From an uncultured Lachnoclostridium sp. (lineage in GTDB: Bacteria > Bacillota > Clostridia > Lachnospirales > Lachnospiraceae), in NCBI GenBank assembly GCA_905212635.1, contig CAJMFH010000031.1:1-32486 (forward strand): DNA of 32,486 nucleotides, written 5' to 3'. Positions 1-7,048 of the stretch are shown piece after piece (position 1 is the stretch's first letter; each line of letters begins with the position of its first letter). A program made the position numbers and the translations under genes. Below the pieces are notes generated by a model. It was not told the DNA's origin and ran no database searches. It saw only the letters and a list, made by a program, of their open reading frames with translations.

Positions 1-55
1 CGAACCCGCCTATCCAGCTTGGGAAGCTGGCGCCCTACCGATAGACTAATCCTGC
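1..55 (-). tRNA. tRNA-Gly (anticodon CCC), 5' portion, truncated by window start
   Basis: Reading the minus strand from 55 down, the sequence folds as a tRNA. There is an acceptor 5' strand, a D arm with a GTCT/GGGC stem, and an anticodon arm CCAGC-TTCCCAA-GCTGG. A four-base variable region and a GCGGG T-stem ending in TTCG follow. The loop places CCC at positions 34-36, so it decodes GGG as glycine. The T-loop remainder and the acceptor 3' strand lie outside the window, so acceptor pairing and the CCA end cannot be checked. It is co-oriented with dtd upstream. Confidence 0.85.
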
Positions 56-58
56 CTA

Positions 59-160
59 AATTCATCCGCTACCACATGAATGCTCCACTACGCCTACGCA
101 ATCGAAAAAAGAGCCATGGGTAATACGACAAATGCCGCACTCGCTCTGAACGGATGAATT
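59..160 (-). other. tRNA-Gly leader closed by a 10-bp inverted repeat
   Basis: AATTCATCCG at 59-68 and CGGATGAATT at 151-160 are perfect inverted repeats. One arm ends just outside the tRNA-Gly 5' end and the other sits at the predicted transcription start. Together they could close the whole leader into one structure. The role is unknown; a processing signal or a remnant of a deleted tRNA-like unit are both possible. Confidence 0.4.
105..147 (-). terminator. terminator-like hairpin with U-run (weak)
   Basis: On the minus strand AGAGC pairs with GCTCT around an inner TGCGGC/GTCGTA stem with wobbles, and six T residues follow. It lies 57 nt downstream of the dtd stop, so it could end the dtd transcript. 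Because it is also inside the tRNA leader it could act as an attenuator. The stem is short and interrupted, so confidence is low. Confidence 0.35.
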
Positions 161-166
161 AATATT

Positions 167-175
167 ATTATACCA
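167..175 (-). promoter_or_regulatory. extended -10 promoter for tRNA-Gly
   Basis: The minus strand reads TGGTATAAT, a perfect -10 with a TGn extension. The hexamer 17 bp upstream (TGGATT) is a poor -35. Initiation near 160 would give a leader of about 105 nt before the tRNA. Confidence 0.4.
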
Positions 176-203
176 TCCTTAGGTTCAAAAATCCAGCATC
201 AAA

Positions 204-653
204 TCAGCAAATCTCATCGCTGTCAAGAATTACCGTAAATGGTCCGTCATTCAGAAGTTCTACTTTCATGTCCGCGCCAAATTCTCCCTGCTCGACAACC
301 GGAATTTCTTTCCTGCACTCGTCAATGATATACTCGACCAGCGGTTCTGCCATCGCCGGTGCGCCCGCTTTTGTAAATGACGGCCGGTTTCCTTTCTTGC
401 AGTCCGCATAAAGGGTAAACTGGGAAATAAGCAAAAGTCCGCCTCCCACATCCTTCAGACCAAGATTGGTTCTCCCTTCTGAGTCTTCGAAAATCCGCAT
501 ATTGACAAGTTTTCTTACCAGTTTATCTGCAATTTCTTTGGTATCATCCGCTCCAATTCCGATCAGAACCATAAAACCTTTTCCTATTTTTCCGCGCACC
601 TCGCCATCGATCGTAACCGACGCATGACGCACTCTCTGTATAACAAAACGCAC
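204..653 (-). CDS. dtd: D-aminoacyl-tRNA deacylase
   Basis: This 149-residue protein hydrolyses D-amino acids, and in known family members also glycine wrongly attached to tRNA-Ala, from tRNA in the cytoplasm. The family signatures are present: an N-terminal RFVIQRV strand, the SQFTLYAD motif at about residues 77-84, and the C-terminal NDGPFT motif at 135-140 with the Gly-cisPro pair that gives chiral selectivity. I start it at the GTG at 653, not the in-frame ATG at 671. AAGGAG lies 8-9 nt before the GTG, and the resulting length and N-terminus match the family. No spoT/relA neighbour is present, although dtd often sits next to one. Instead it lies directly upstream of a tRNA-Gly. Confidence 0.95.
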   Translation of the reverse strand: MRFVIQRVRHASVTIDGEVRGKIGKGFMVLIGIGADDTKEIADKLVRKLVNMRIFEDSEGRTNLGLKDVGGGLLLISQFTLYADCKKGNRPSFTKAGAPAMAEPLVEYIIDECRKEIPVVEQGEFGADMKVELLNDGPFTVILDSDEIC

Positions 654-743
654 TTGTCTTTCTCCTTCCAATTTCTGTCAATTTTAAAATAATCTGCCTA
701 ATGCCATATGTACCGACGCCATATCTATTGTGACACCTCCGGT

Positions 744-2063
744 CTAATAAAAGTACAACTGATGCTCTACCAGATTTTCCCCTTCATAGACCAGACGCAG
801 AGAAAAGAACCTCTTTTCATCTTCCACAAGCAGTTTAAGGAAAATGGCATCCCCTTCCCACGTCGGCAGCCCCAGCACCGTCTCTTTATCCATCCAGGCA
901 AGATCACCCTCCGTACACTCTTTCAATTCGCCTTCGAATCCGTCCGCAGTAAAAAGACACATCATCTCCGGCTCCATCTGGTCGCACACAAAGGTAATGA
1001 CACCGCGGAACCGATACTTTGTCAATGTCAGCCCCGTTTCTTCCTTTACTTCGCGCAGCAGACAGTCCTCGGGGCCCTCCGTCCCTTCTGCATGTCCACC
1101 GACACCGATCCATTTATTTTTATTGATATCTTTCTTCTTTTTCGTGCGGTGAAGCATCAGATATTTTCCATCTTTTTCTATATAGCAGAGTGTTGTAAGC
1201 TTCATGCCCTGCGCCTGCTTCTCGCCAAAATTACGGTTAAATTCTTTAAAATTATACGTCTCATAAGAACGGCACAACACGGCAAAATGTATCTTTCTAA
1301 AATAATTCTCTGCCTTTTTGCCCGCAATGTCCATCTCCGTAATTGCCTTATAAAACAAGTCTGAGACAAGCCGTGCATCATTTCCAAATGCCCCACAGCC
1401 AAATGCTCCAAGCACCAGATTTTCATATCCGGCATACGCCGCTGCCAAAAGCATTCCTTCGATGCGGTGATACAAAATATCCTCGTATTCTTTCGTACTG
1501 ACCGAGAGTCCGCCGTGTGAGATCATCGGTGCCGCACAAGTCAGAACCGACACAACCGTACTCTCCGGCAAAAGCCGTCCCCTCTCATCTTTGATAATTT
1601 CCACCTGTGGGGTAATCATCAGCGCATCCGTCGCCATATAACTCTGTCTCTCCCTATTATAAATATAATATGGCGCAGCTCCCTCCGATTCCAACGAACA
1701 CAGCAGCGAACTCTTGCGGCAGAGATCTTCTTCCTGTGCTTTCGCCCCTTTCCGCACACCGCCTCCCGGGTGTACCGGATTGGCAAGATTTAACACAAGC
1801 ACTTTCTGCTCATTCATCTCACGTGCCACCGAAAAAGCATCTTTATTTACACACTTAAATTCTATTTTCCGCGCCTCATGAAAATGGCTCATTTTGTCCG
1901 GCAATATACGGAATTTTTCCAGTTCTTCGGGCAGAAATACCCGGATTTTCTCCCGTTCTTCTTTCGAAAGTTTTACCGGAATCTGCTTGTCGCCGATCTC
2001 ATAAAACCCCCGCTCGAAAATCCCCAATGTATCCAATAACATCTCAATATTCTCTATTCTCAT
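744..2063 (-). CDS. Bacterial-type PARG (TIGR02452-like) fused to a Nudix hydrolase
   Basis: This is a 439-residue cytoplasmic two-domain protein. Residues 1-285 match the microbial PARG family (TIGR02452/DUF2263). The catalytic signature NPVHPGGG (95-102) is followed by QEE (110-112), whose glutamates would attack the ADP-ribose glycosidic bond, and the loop GAFGCGAFGN is at 219-228. Residues 290-439 are a Nudix domain with a complete box from G323 through E329 and REVKEETGL at 337-345. Known PARGs release ADP-ribose from modified proteins. Nudix enzymes cut nucleoside diphosphate-X compounds, so the fusion may process ADP-ribose in two steps, which is inference. The Nudix part could instead be an 8-oxo-dGTPase-like module. 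The start at 2063 is chosen because AGGGGAG lies 6 nt upstream; an in-frame ATG at 2084 lacks a binding site. Confidence 0.88.
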   Translation of the reverse strand: MRIENIEMLLDTLGIFERGFYEIGDKQIPVKLSKEEREKIRVFLPEELEKFRILPDKMSHFHEARKIEFKCVNKDAFSVAREMNEQKVLVLNLANPVHPGGGVRKGAKAQEEDLCRKSSLLCSLESEGAAPYYIYNRERQSYMATDALMITPQVEIIKDERGRLLPESTVVSVLTCAAPMISHGGLSVSTKEYEDILYHRIEGMLLAAAYAGYENLVLGAFGCGAFGNDARLVSDLFYKAITEMDIAGKKAENYFRKIHFAVLCRSYETYNFKEFNRNFGEKQAQGMKLTTLCYIEKDGKYLMLHRTKKKKDINKNKWIGVGGHAEGTEGPEDCLLREVKEETGLTLTKYRFRGVITFVCDQMEPEMMCLFTADGFEGELKECTEGDLAWMDKETVLGLPTWEGDAIFLKLLVEDEKRFFSLRLVYEGENLVEHQLYFY

Positions 2064-2096
2064 TATCCGCTCCCCTTTCCTCATATAGATACTTCT

Positions 2097-2124
2097 ATTA
2101 TAATGGAAATACCTATATTTTCAA
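2097..2124 (-). promoter_or_regulatory. sigma-A promoter for the PARG-Nudix gene
   Basis: On the minus strand TTGAAA (2119-2124) and TATAAT (2097-2102) are separated by 16 bp. This gives a start near 2090 and a leader of about 27 nt. It lies between the LuxR stop and the PARG-Nudix start, so the fusion gene can be transcribed independently. Confidence 0.6.
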
Positions 2125-2132
2125 TACCATTC

Positions 2133-2882
2133 TCATTCTTTTTCGCGGATCATTTTGAACATCTGTACACGATTTCGAATCCCAAGTTTGCGGTAAATAT
2201 TCAGCACATGCTTCTTCAGGGTATTGACACTGATTACCAATTTTTGGCAAATTTCATCATTTGACAATCCCGCAAGAAGCAGCCGCAAAATCGTCTCTTC
2301 CCGTTTTGTCAGTCCATATTCGCGTACTGCTGCCGTAATGGTCATTTTCCCACCATCTTCTCCGCTCTCCATGCGCGACCTCTCCAGCCGGTAAGCCATA
2401 TGATCCTTCAACATATCCACGACAGAAATATCCTCATACTGGAAATCCTCTTTTCCAATCGTACGGTAAAATGTGATCATCCCCAGAAAATGTCCTTCCC
2501 GGCATACCACCATCTGCAATGCGTAATGCCAGTTGTTTTTCCGGTATACTTCCCGGTACAGTTTCGTCTGCCGCCACTCCTCTTCCGGAATCATATCCGT
2601 AAGCCGGTACACAAGGCTCTTTCCGCCTTCAATCACGCGCCGGCAGTATTCGTATTGCTCATACCCGACCTTATCCTGCACTTCACAATTGTACGTTACC
2701 GGCTGTGTCATTTGCGCCTCTTCGTCATGTCCCGCAAGATAAAAATCTGCGCTGTCAAAATCGACCACCAGCCGCAGCTGCTCCAAAAATTCCCGGCGCA
2801 TCTCGTCCAGCTCTTCCATCGTATAAATTTTATAAATGATACTATTTAATAACATCCAATCACAGGTTTCCAAATTTTTCAT
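2133..2882 (-). CDS. LuxR-family transcriptional regulator
   Basis: This 249-residue DNA-binding protein has a C-terminal LuxR-type helix-turn-helix at about residues 188-245. It contains the typical LTKREETILRLLLAGLSNDE start and the recognition segment ISVNTLKKHVLNIYRKLGI. Residues 1-170 look like a GAF-type sensory region but lack a recognisable ligand motif or a receiver-type phospho-acceptor. The ATG at 2882 is preferred because GGAG lies 7 nt upstream; the in-frame GTG at 2888 has no good spacing. It is 69 nt upstream of the PARG-Nudix gene and co-oriented, so local regulation is possible but not shown. Confidence 0.85.
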   Translation of the reverse strand: MKNLETCDWMLLNSIIYKIYTMEELDEMRREFLEQLRLVVDFDSADFYLAGHDEEAQMTQPVTYNCEVQDKVGYEQYEYCRRVIEGGKSLVYRLTDMIPEEEWRQTKLYREVYRKNNWHYALQMVVCREGHFLGMITFYRTIGKEDFQYEDISVVDMLKDHMAYRLERSRMESGEDGGKMTITAAVREYGLTKREETILRLLLAGLSNDEICQKLVISVNTLKKHVLNIYRKLGIRNRVQMFKMIREKE

Positions 2883-2950
2883 AAGCACACTCCGTTTCTG
2901 AAGTTATGTTTTCGTACTTCTATCATGCGAACCAATCTGTCTCCATATAA

Positions 2951-2982
2951 CACAAAAGAGCCAATGCATTCTATGCATCGGC
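2951..2982 (-). terminator. Rho-independent terminator
   Basis: On the minus strand a 10-bp stem (GCCGATGCAT/ATGCATTGGC, one G-T wobble) with an AGA loop is followed by TCTTTTGTGTT. On the plus strand the wobble becomes an A-C mismatch, so the structure favours minus-strand transcripts. It would end transcription coming from the small gene at 3210-3425 before luxR. Confidence 0.65.
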
Positions 2983-3021
2983 CCTTCCCGTATGCTTATA
3001 TTATACTCCTATTTAAGTAAT

Positions 3022-3098
3022 TGTCAAGATGGAAGTTCCATTTTGGAAAATGTGCCAGCTCCACTTTGAAGTGAGCAGAAGTTCCACTTTGGAAAGAG
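3022..3098. repeat. IS-end-like block of repeated palindromic motifs
   Basis: Three related short motifs occur in 77 bp: GTTCCATTTTGGAA (3034-3047), CTCCACTTTGAAGTGAG (3059-3075) and GTTCCACTTTGGAA (3081-3094). The first and third are direct repeats 47 bp apart. Multiple terminal repeats are typical of IS21-family ends in Firmicutes, but no transposase or second end is present. This is therefore at most a solo end or remnant. The rest of 2983-3209 holds only an 8-bp inverted repeat at 3151-3158/3192-3199. Confidence 0.45.
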
Positions 3099-3209
3099 CG
3101 GTCACACCTCACGCGCAGCCGCCCTTTTCATTTAATTCCCTTATTTTGACCTTTCCGATGTTGTTCCAGATTCAAGAATTGTGCACTTTTGTCGGAAAGA
3201 ACGTAGTAG

Positions 3210-3425
3210 TTATACAAGATCCTCGTCACTCAGCCGGTTAAAGCATATGCCGGTAATCTTGCCATTGTCGTCACTCAAATAGTCTAACATGTATGGTTCT
3301 TCTTCCAGTACGTAAAAGAATTCTTCCGGATTTTGGTATTGACAGATCTTGTCATCGATTTGTACGGTAAGTCCCATCTCCTTAGCCCGTTTGAGTTCGT
3401 CCCGAAGCCATGAAGTCCTTTGCAT
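3210..3425 (-). CDS. Hypothetical small protein, 71 aa
   Basis: I do not recognise this family. The protein is short, soluble and fairly acidic towards the C-terminus, with no signal peptide, membrane segment or cysteine motif. It is probably real because AAGGAGG lies 8 nt before the ATG and the composition is protein-like (a basic helix at residues 5-16, then beta-like acidic segments). It sits alone between an IS-end-like block downstream and a long leader upstream, so it may be a remnant or accessory gene of a mobile element. No function can be stated. Confidence 0.6.
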   Translation of the reverse strand: MQRTSWLRDELKRAKEMGLTVQIDDKICQYQNPEEFFYVLEEEPYMLDYLSDDNGKITGICFNRLSDEDLV

Positions 3426-3677
3426 CTTTAATCCCTCCTTGCTGTATTGTAAAGGAAGTGTACTCCGTAATGTAAAAACCCCATATACTGCAAGTTTTTA
3501 TAGATAAGAGACATTGTTCTCACTTGTTTGCTTATAACATGTCATTGGAAAATTTTGGCGATTCCTGCCAAAGAAACGAATTAGACTTATTTCTGGGAAA
3601 GACACCTGACTTCTCTTGTCCCCGGTAAATATAAACCCCCTTTCCTTTCGAAACATATATCCCTTGTCTATATTTCT

Positions 3678-3707
3678 ATTATATCGTGCCCTTCTATCAA
3701 AAATCAA
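3678..3707 (-). promoter_or_regulatory. minus-strand promoter upstream of the small gene
   Basis: TTGATT (3702-3707) and a perfect TATAAT (3678-3683) are spaced 18 bp on the minus strand. Initiation near 3671 would leave a leader of roughly 245 nt before the small gene at 3425. Confidence 0.5.
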
Positions 3708-3717
3708 GTGTTGTATG

Positions 3718-3748
3718 TACGTAAAAATGGTCGTTCATACGTGAAAAT
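3718..3748. promoter_or_regulatory. Direct repeat TACGTRAAAAT, 20-bp period (possible operator)
   Basis: TACGTAAAAAT at 3718-3728 and TACGTGAAAAT at 3738-3748 are 20 bp apart, about two helical turns. They lie about 43 bp upstream of the mecA -35 element and just upstream of the divergent minus promoter. A regulator bound here could touch both promoters. Confidence 0.35.
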
Positions 3749-3790
3749 CATTTTTTTGAGCAATTTTACATATTTTTTTCATGCAAGCGG

Positions 3791-3819
3791 TTGACTTTAT
3801 TTGTTCAATAACTTATACT
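3791..3819 (+). promoter_or_regulatory. sigma-A promoter of mecA
   Basis: TTGACT (3791-3796) and TATACT (3814-3819) are separated by the ideal 17 bp. The predicted start near 3826 gives a 35-nt leader to the mecA ATG. Confidence 0.75.
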
Positions 3820-3860
3820 TTTCATACACCATCAAAATAATTCGGAAAGGATGTGGGATT

Positions 3861-4703
3861 ATGCGAATTGAACGTATCAATGACAATCAGATTCGTTGCA
3901 CATTAAATAAACGCGACTTAGCTGAAAGACATTTAAAGATTAGTGAACTGGCTTATGGTTCAGATAAAGCAAAAAAACTTTTTCGAGACATGATGGAACA
4001 AGCACACATGGATTATGGATTTGATGCAGAGGACATACCTCTTATGATAGAAGCAATCCCGACTTCAAGAGATTCCATTGTTTTGGTCATTACCAAAGTA
4101 GATAACCCGGATGAACTGGAAGAACGGTTTGCCCCATTTCGAAACTTTTCCCGCGACGAAGACCTCGATGCGGACGAAGACGACTTTTATGATTCCGACA
4201 CCGAGGATTACGACGAGGAAGACGACGATTCTGACTTCGAAGAGGAAGAAGACGAAGAATTTGATAATGATTTATTTCATTCTTTCGAACAGCTTCATGA
4301 TATTCTGGAAGGCGAGGCCGCGAAAAAAGAGGAAACCGATGACAAATCCGACTTTGTTCCTCTTCATGAAATGTTGAAAAAAGATAAAAAGGAGCCGCCG
4401 GCAAAGAAAAAAGCCAAAGATTATGCATATTCTTTTTCCGCATTTTCACTTATGGCAAATGCTTCGCATGCGGTATACCCTCTTTATAAGGGTGAAAGCT
4501 GTGTTTGGAAAGATGAGGAAAACAAAACTTACTACTTGATCTTATCAAAACCGGAACTACCGGATAGTATGATGCATATCTGCTCAATATTAAGTGAATT
4601 TGGAACAAAAGAGTTTTACACTCAGGCACGGAAAGAATATTTCAAAGAGCATTATTCTCTTTTTATCCCTTCGGGTGCCATCGAAAAGTTATCCAAGTTA
4701 TAA
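3861..4703 (+). CDS. mecA: Adaptor protein MecA
   Basis: This 280-residue cytoplasmic protein is the adaptor that presents substrates to ClpC/ClpP; in Bacillus it targets ComK. The N-terminal substrate domain (1-90) begins with MRIERINDNQIRC, and a second globular domain follows from about 188 to the end (the ClpC-binding part in the family). Between them lies an extremely acidic linker at about 98-138, made almost only of Asp and Glu. It makes the protein longer than the roughly 220-residue Bacillus form. The ATG at 3861 is chosen because the family N-terminus starts there and GGAAAGGA precedes it. An in-frame TTG at 3801 lies before the transcription start. It is a single-gene transcription unit. 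Confidence 0.93.
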   Translation: MRIERINDNQIRCTLNKRDLAERHLKISELAYGSDKAKKLFRDMMEQAHMDYGFDAEDIPLMIEAIPTSRDSIVLVITKVDNPDELEERFAPFRNFSRDEDLDADEDDFYDSDTEDYDEEDDDSDFEEEEDEEFDNDLFHSFEQLHDILEGEAAKKEETDDKSDFVPLHEMLKKDKKEPPAKKKAKDYAYSFSAFSLMANASHAVYPLYKGESCVWKDEENKTYYLILSKPELPDSMMHICSILSEFGTKEFYTQARKEYFKEHYSLFIPSGAIEKLSKL

Positions 4704-4727
4704 ACGAAGTTTGACATTATTATCAAT

Positions 4728-4780
4728 AAAAAAAGAAGAAACTCTTACCAGCTTGTCTGATATCAGTTTCTTCTTTTTAA
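4728..4780. terminator. Bidirectional terminator between mecA and the AEP operon
   Basis: A 14-bp perfect stem AAAAAGAAGAAACT (4730-4743) / AGTTTCTTCTTTTT (4765-4778) lies between convergent genes. The outer A/T tracts provide the U-run on either strand, so it can serve both mecA (+) and the phosphonate operon (-). Confidence 0.8.
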
Positions 4781-4801
4781 TGCTCATTTTTCAGATCATC
4801 C

Positions 4802-5011
4802 TTAAGCATTGGCCTTATTTGCCAAATACTCATTTATTTTTGTAACCAGCTCATCACAGTCCATACCATGAACCATAGCGGCTTCTTCCAGACTTTCACC
4901 CTGTGAAGCTGGACATCCTACACAATGCATACCTGATGCCATAAGAATTGCTGCGATTGTCTGATCCTTTTTCAAGATCTCACCAATCAACATATCCTTT
5001 GTCACTTCCAT
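4802..5011 (-). CDS. DUF1858 domain protein
   Basis: This 69-residue small protein matches the DUF1858 family. Its first half carries MLIGEILKKDQ, followed by the family cysteine motif GMHCVGCPAS, a CxxC-type pair that could bind metal or act in redox chemistry. Family members often occur with hybrid-cluster or Fe-S proteins; no biochemical role is established. It starts at the ATG at 5011, about 10 nt after AAGGAGG; an in-frame TTG at 5032 overlaps that site. It lies 60 nt downstream of phnX and shares its terminator, so it is probably the last gene of the AEP operon, though a functional link is unproven. Confidence 0.85.
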   Translation of the reverse strand: MEVTKDMLIGEILKKDQTIAAILMASGMHCVGCPASQGESLEEAAMVHGMDCDELVTKINEYLANKANA

Positions 5012-5071
5012 TCTAATGCATCCTCCTTTCAAAAGATATCATTAAAATTATAGGCAACCTTTGTGTAAATG

Positions 5072-5893
5072 TCAAGCAGGTAACGAAATTTTATACTCCA
5101 CACCGTTCAAAACCGCCTTGTTTAATCGCTCAATCACCCCACGCAGTTCACTCAGATCCTTAATCACAAGATCCGCTCCCGCATTCATAAGCGTCTCCTG
5201 CGCAGCATTCAGTTGTTCTGCCTTTTGAGATTCGCTAAGTGCCGCAAACTCTTCTTCGCCAAGTCCCAGTGCGGAACTTCCCTCCAATATGCCGACAGTG
5301 AATACGCCCGCATTTTTTCCTTCCCGCATATCCGAGGCCGTATCTCCGACTTTGATCACCTGACGCACATCTTCTACCCCAAGAAGTTTCATGTTCTGAA
5401 AGATCATATACGGCGCCGGTCTTCCTATTCCACCGACATCTTCCGGTGTTACGAGGGCATCCGGCTCGTATCCTTTTTTGGATGCCTCTTCACAGACAAC
5501 GTCCATCATCGCCCGTGTGTAGCCCGTCGTAGAACCGATGCGGATCCCCTTTTCGCGCAGCCATTTTACACAGTCCAGACAGCCATATTTCGGATCCGTG
5601 TATTTTGACAAACTTGCCATCAGCTGTTTTTCAAAGATGCTGTAAATGTGCTCCACATCTTCTTCCGCCGGTTCTTTACCATATTTTTCCATCCACGCCT
5701 TTTGAATGCGTTCCATCGAAAGCATCGTACGAATATGACCTTTTTTAAGCATTCCCATCGGTTCCCGGATCTCCTGCATTGTCGGTGTTATCCCCATCTC
5801 TTCAAACGCCTTTGCAAATGCGTGAACCGGGGCAAAGCAGCCATAATCCACTGTCGTGCCCGCCCAGTCCAATACTACCATTTTAATGTCCAT
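5072..5893 (-). CDS. phnX: Phosphonoacetaldehyde hydrolase
   Basis: This 273-residue HAD-superfamily enzyme splits phosphonoacetaldehyde into acetaldehyde and phosphate in the cytoplasm, the second step of AEP breakdown. The nucleophile motif DWAGTTVD has its Asp at residue 9. The cap carries MGMLKK, with Lys50 aligning with the Schiff-base lysine of characterised PhnX. The phosphate-binding GSTTGYTRAMMD and the later VGDTASDM motif complete the HAD core. The length fits the family. It lies 24 nt after phnW in the same operon, which makes the assignment firm. GGAGG precedes the ATG by about 12 nt. Confidence 0.95.
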   Translation of the reverse strand: MDIKMVVLDWAGTTVDYGCFAPVHAFAKAFEEMGITPTMQEIREPMGMLKKGHIRTMLSMERIQKAWMEKYGKEPAEEDVEHIYSIFEKQLMASLSKYTDPKYGCLDCVKWLREKGIRIGSTTGYTRAMMDVVCEEASKKGYEPDALVTPEDVGGIGRPAPYMIFQNMKLLGVEDVRQVIKVGDTASDMREGKNAGVFTVGILEGSSALGLGEEEFAALSESQKAEQLNAAQETLMNAGADLVIKDLSELRGVIERLNKAVLNGVEYKISLPA

Positions 5894-5917
5894 AGCAACC
5901 TATTCCTCCATTCTGCA

Positions 5918-7012
5918 TCATTTGTTTTTTGTGTCAAGAAAATCCGACAAAAGATCCGCTAACGTAAGAATGTCTTCCTCGTAGATCTCTCCGATGTTTC
6001 CTACGCGAAACGTCTCTGCTTCCGTCGTTTTTCCGGGATACAAAATGTAACCGCGTGCTTTGATATAATCATACATCTCTTGGAACGAAAAATTACAGTT
6101 TTCCGGATAATAAAAGGTTGTAATGATCGGTCCCTGCACTTCCGGTCTCAAAAATGGAACGAATCCAAGAGCAGAAAGTTTTTCTCGAAGCAGTGTTTCA
6201 TTTGCCGCATAACGTTTGTGTCTTGCCAAAATACCGCCCTCGGCTTCCAATTCTTCCATTGCCTTCGCAAATGCCAGAACCACGTGTGTCGGTGATGTAA
6301 ATCTCCATTTTCCATCGACATTCATCGTCTTCCACTGGTCATAGAGGTCAAGGGAAAGCGAACGTGCATTTCCCTCGCTTTTTTCCAGCAGATCTTTGCG
6401 GACGATTACATAAGAAAATCCCGGAACTCCCTGGATACATTTATTTGCACTGCTGATAATACAGTCAATTCCCCACTCTTTTACCGGAATATCGACACCC
6501 GCAAAACTACTCATTGCATCCACAATAAATACCGCACCGGTTTCTTTTACCACATTACCGATCGACTGCACATCGTTCAAAATACCACTTGTCGTCTCAC
6601 TGTGAACCATTGAAACATGTGTGATAGTTTTGTCCTCCTGAAGAATCTGTTTTACTGTCTCAGCGTCCGGCTGTTCGTCAATCGCCCAGGAATGCATAAT
6701 ATAAGAAATTCCTGCATGGCGTGCCATATCTGCCATACGCTCTCCATAAGAGCCATTGGCAAGAATTAACAATTTGTCCTCTCTTCCGGTCAATGTCGTG
6801 ATCGCGGATTCGACACCAAATGTTCCGCTTCCCTGCATTAATACTGCTGTATATTCTTCCTCTGAGACGTGCGCCAGCTGCAGAAGACCTGCGCGGATCT
6901 TCTGCGTAACAGCTTTATAGTCATCATCCCAGGTACAATGATCGATCATCATTTCCTTTTTTACCGTCTCCGTTGTCGTAAGCGGTCCCGGTGTCAATAA
7001 TTTATATCTCAT
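5918..7012 (-). CDS. phnW: 2-aminoethylphosphonate--pyruvate transaminase
   Basis: This 364-residue PLP enzyme of aminotransferase class V transfers the amino group of AEP to pyruvate, giving phosphonoacetaldehyde and alanine. The N-terminal LTPGPLTTTETVKKEMMIDH is typical. The phosphate-binding GSGTFGVESA is near residues 61-70, DAMSSFAG near 165-172, and the Schiff-base lysine is K191 within SSANKCIQGVPG. Length and motifs match PhnW. It is flanked by the transporter binding protein (36 nt upstream) and phnX (24 nt downstream), which together form a complete AEP route. Confidence 0.95.
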   Translation of the reverse strand: MRYKLLTPGPLTTTETVKKEMMIDHCTWDDDYKAVTQKIRAGLLQLAHVSEEEYTAVLMQGSGTFGVESAITTLTGREDKLLILANGSYGERMADMARHAGISYIMHSWAIDEQPDAETVKQILQEDKTITHVSMVHSETTSGILNDVQSIGNVVKETGAVFIVDAMSSFAGVDIPVKEWGIDCIISSANKCIQGVPGFSYVIVRKDLLEKSEGNARSLSLDLYDQWKTMNVDGKWRFTSPTHVVLAFAKAMEELEAEGGILARHKRYAANETLLREKLSALGFVPFLRPEVQGPIITTFYYPENCNFSFQEMYDYIKARGYILYPGKTTEAETFRVGNIGEIYEEDILTLADLLSDFLDTKNK

Positions 7013-7048
7013 GATACAATTCGTTCCTTTCTTCCAGCATGCCTTTGC

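Larger units (their letters stand above)
3426..3790. other. Intergenic region between the small gene and mecA
   Basis: No convincing gene is present. The 3498-3656 stretch can be read as a 52-codon minus-strand frame starting at 3656, but it has only a weak AAGGG site and no recognisable composition. A TTTGGC/GCCAAA hairpin occurs near 3551-3572. The region mainly carries two divergent promoters and a direct repeat, listed separately. Confidence 0.6.

Noticed and set aside
56..203. Possible T-box leader because a tRNA and a tRNA-editing enzyme are adjacent
   Set aside because: No T-box motif or specifier stem is visible, and T-boxes precede protein genes such as synthetases, not tRNAs.
708..1364. 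Open plus-strand frame of 218 codons
   Set aside because: It lies wholly antisense to the PARG-Nudix gene, has no ribosome site and an uneven composition; it is a shadow of the real frame.
3498..3707. Minus-strand frame of 69 codons upstream of the small gene
   Set aside because: The first ATG lies upstream of the predicted transcription start, the internal ATG has only a weak site, and the product resembles no protein. It is kept only as a comment in the leader finding.
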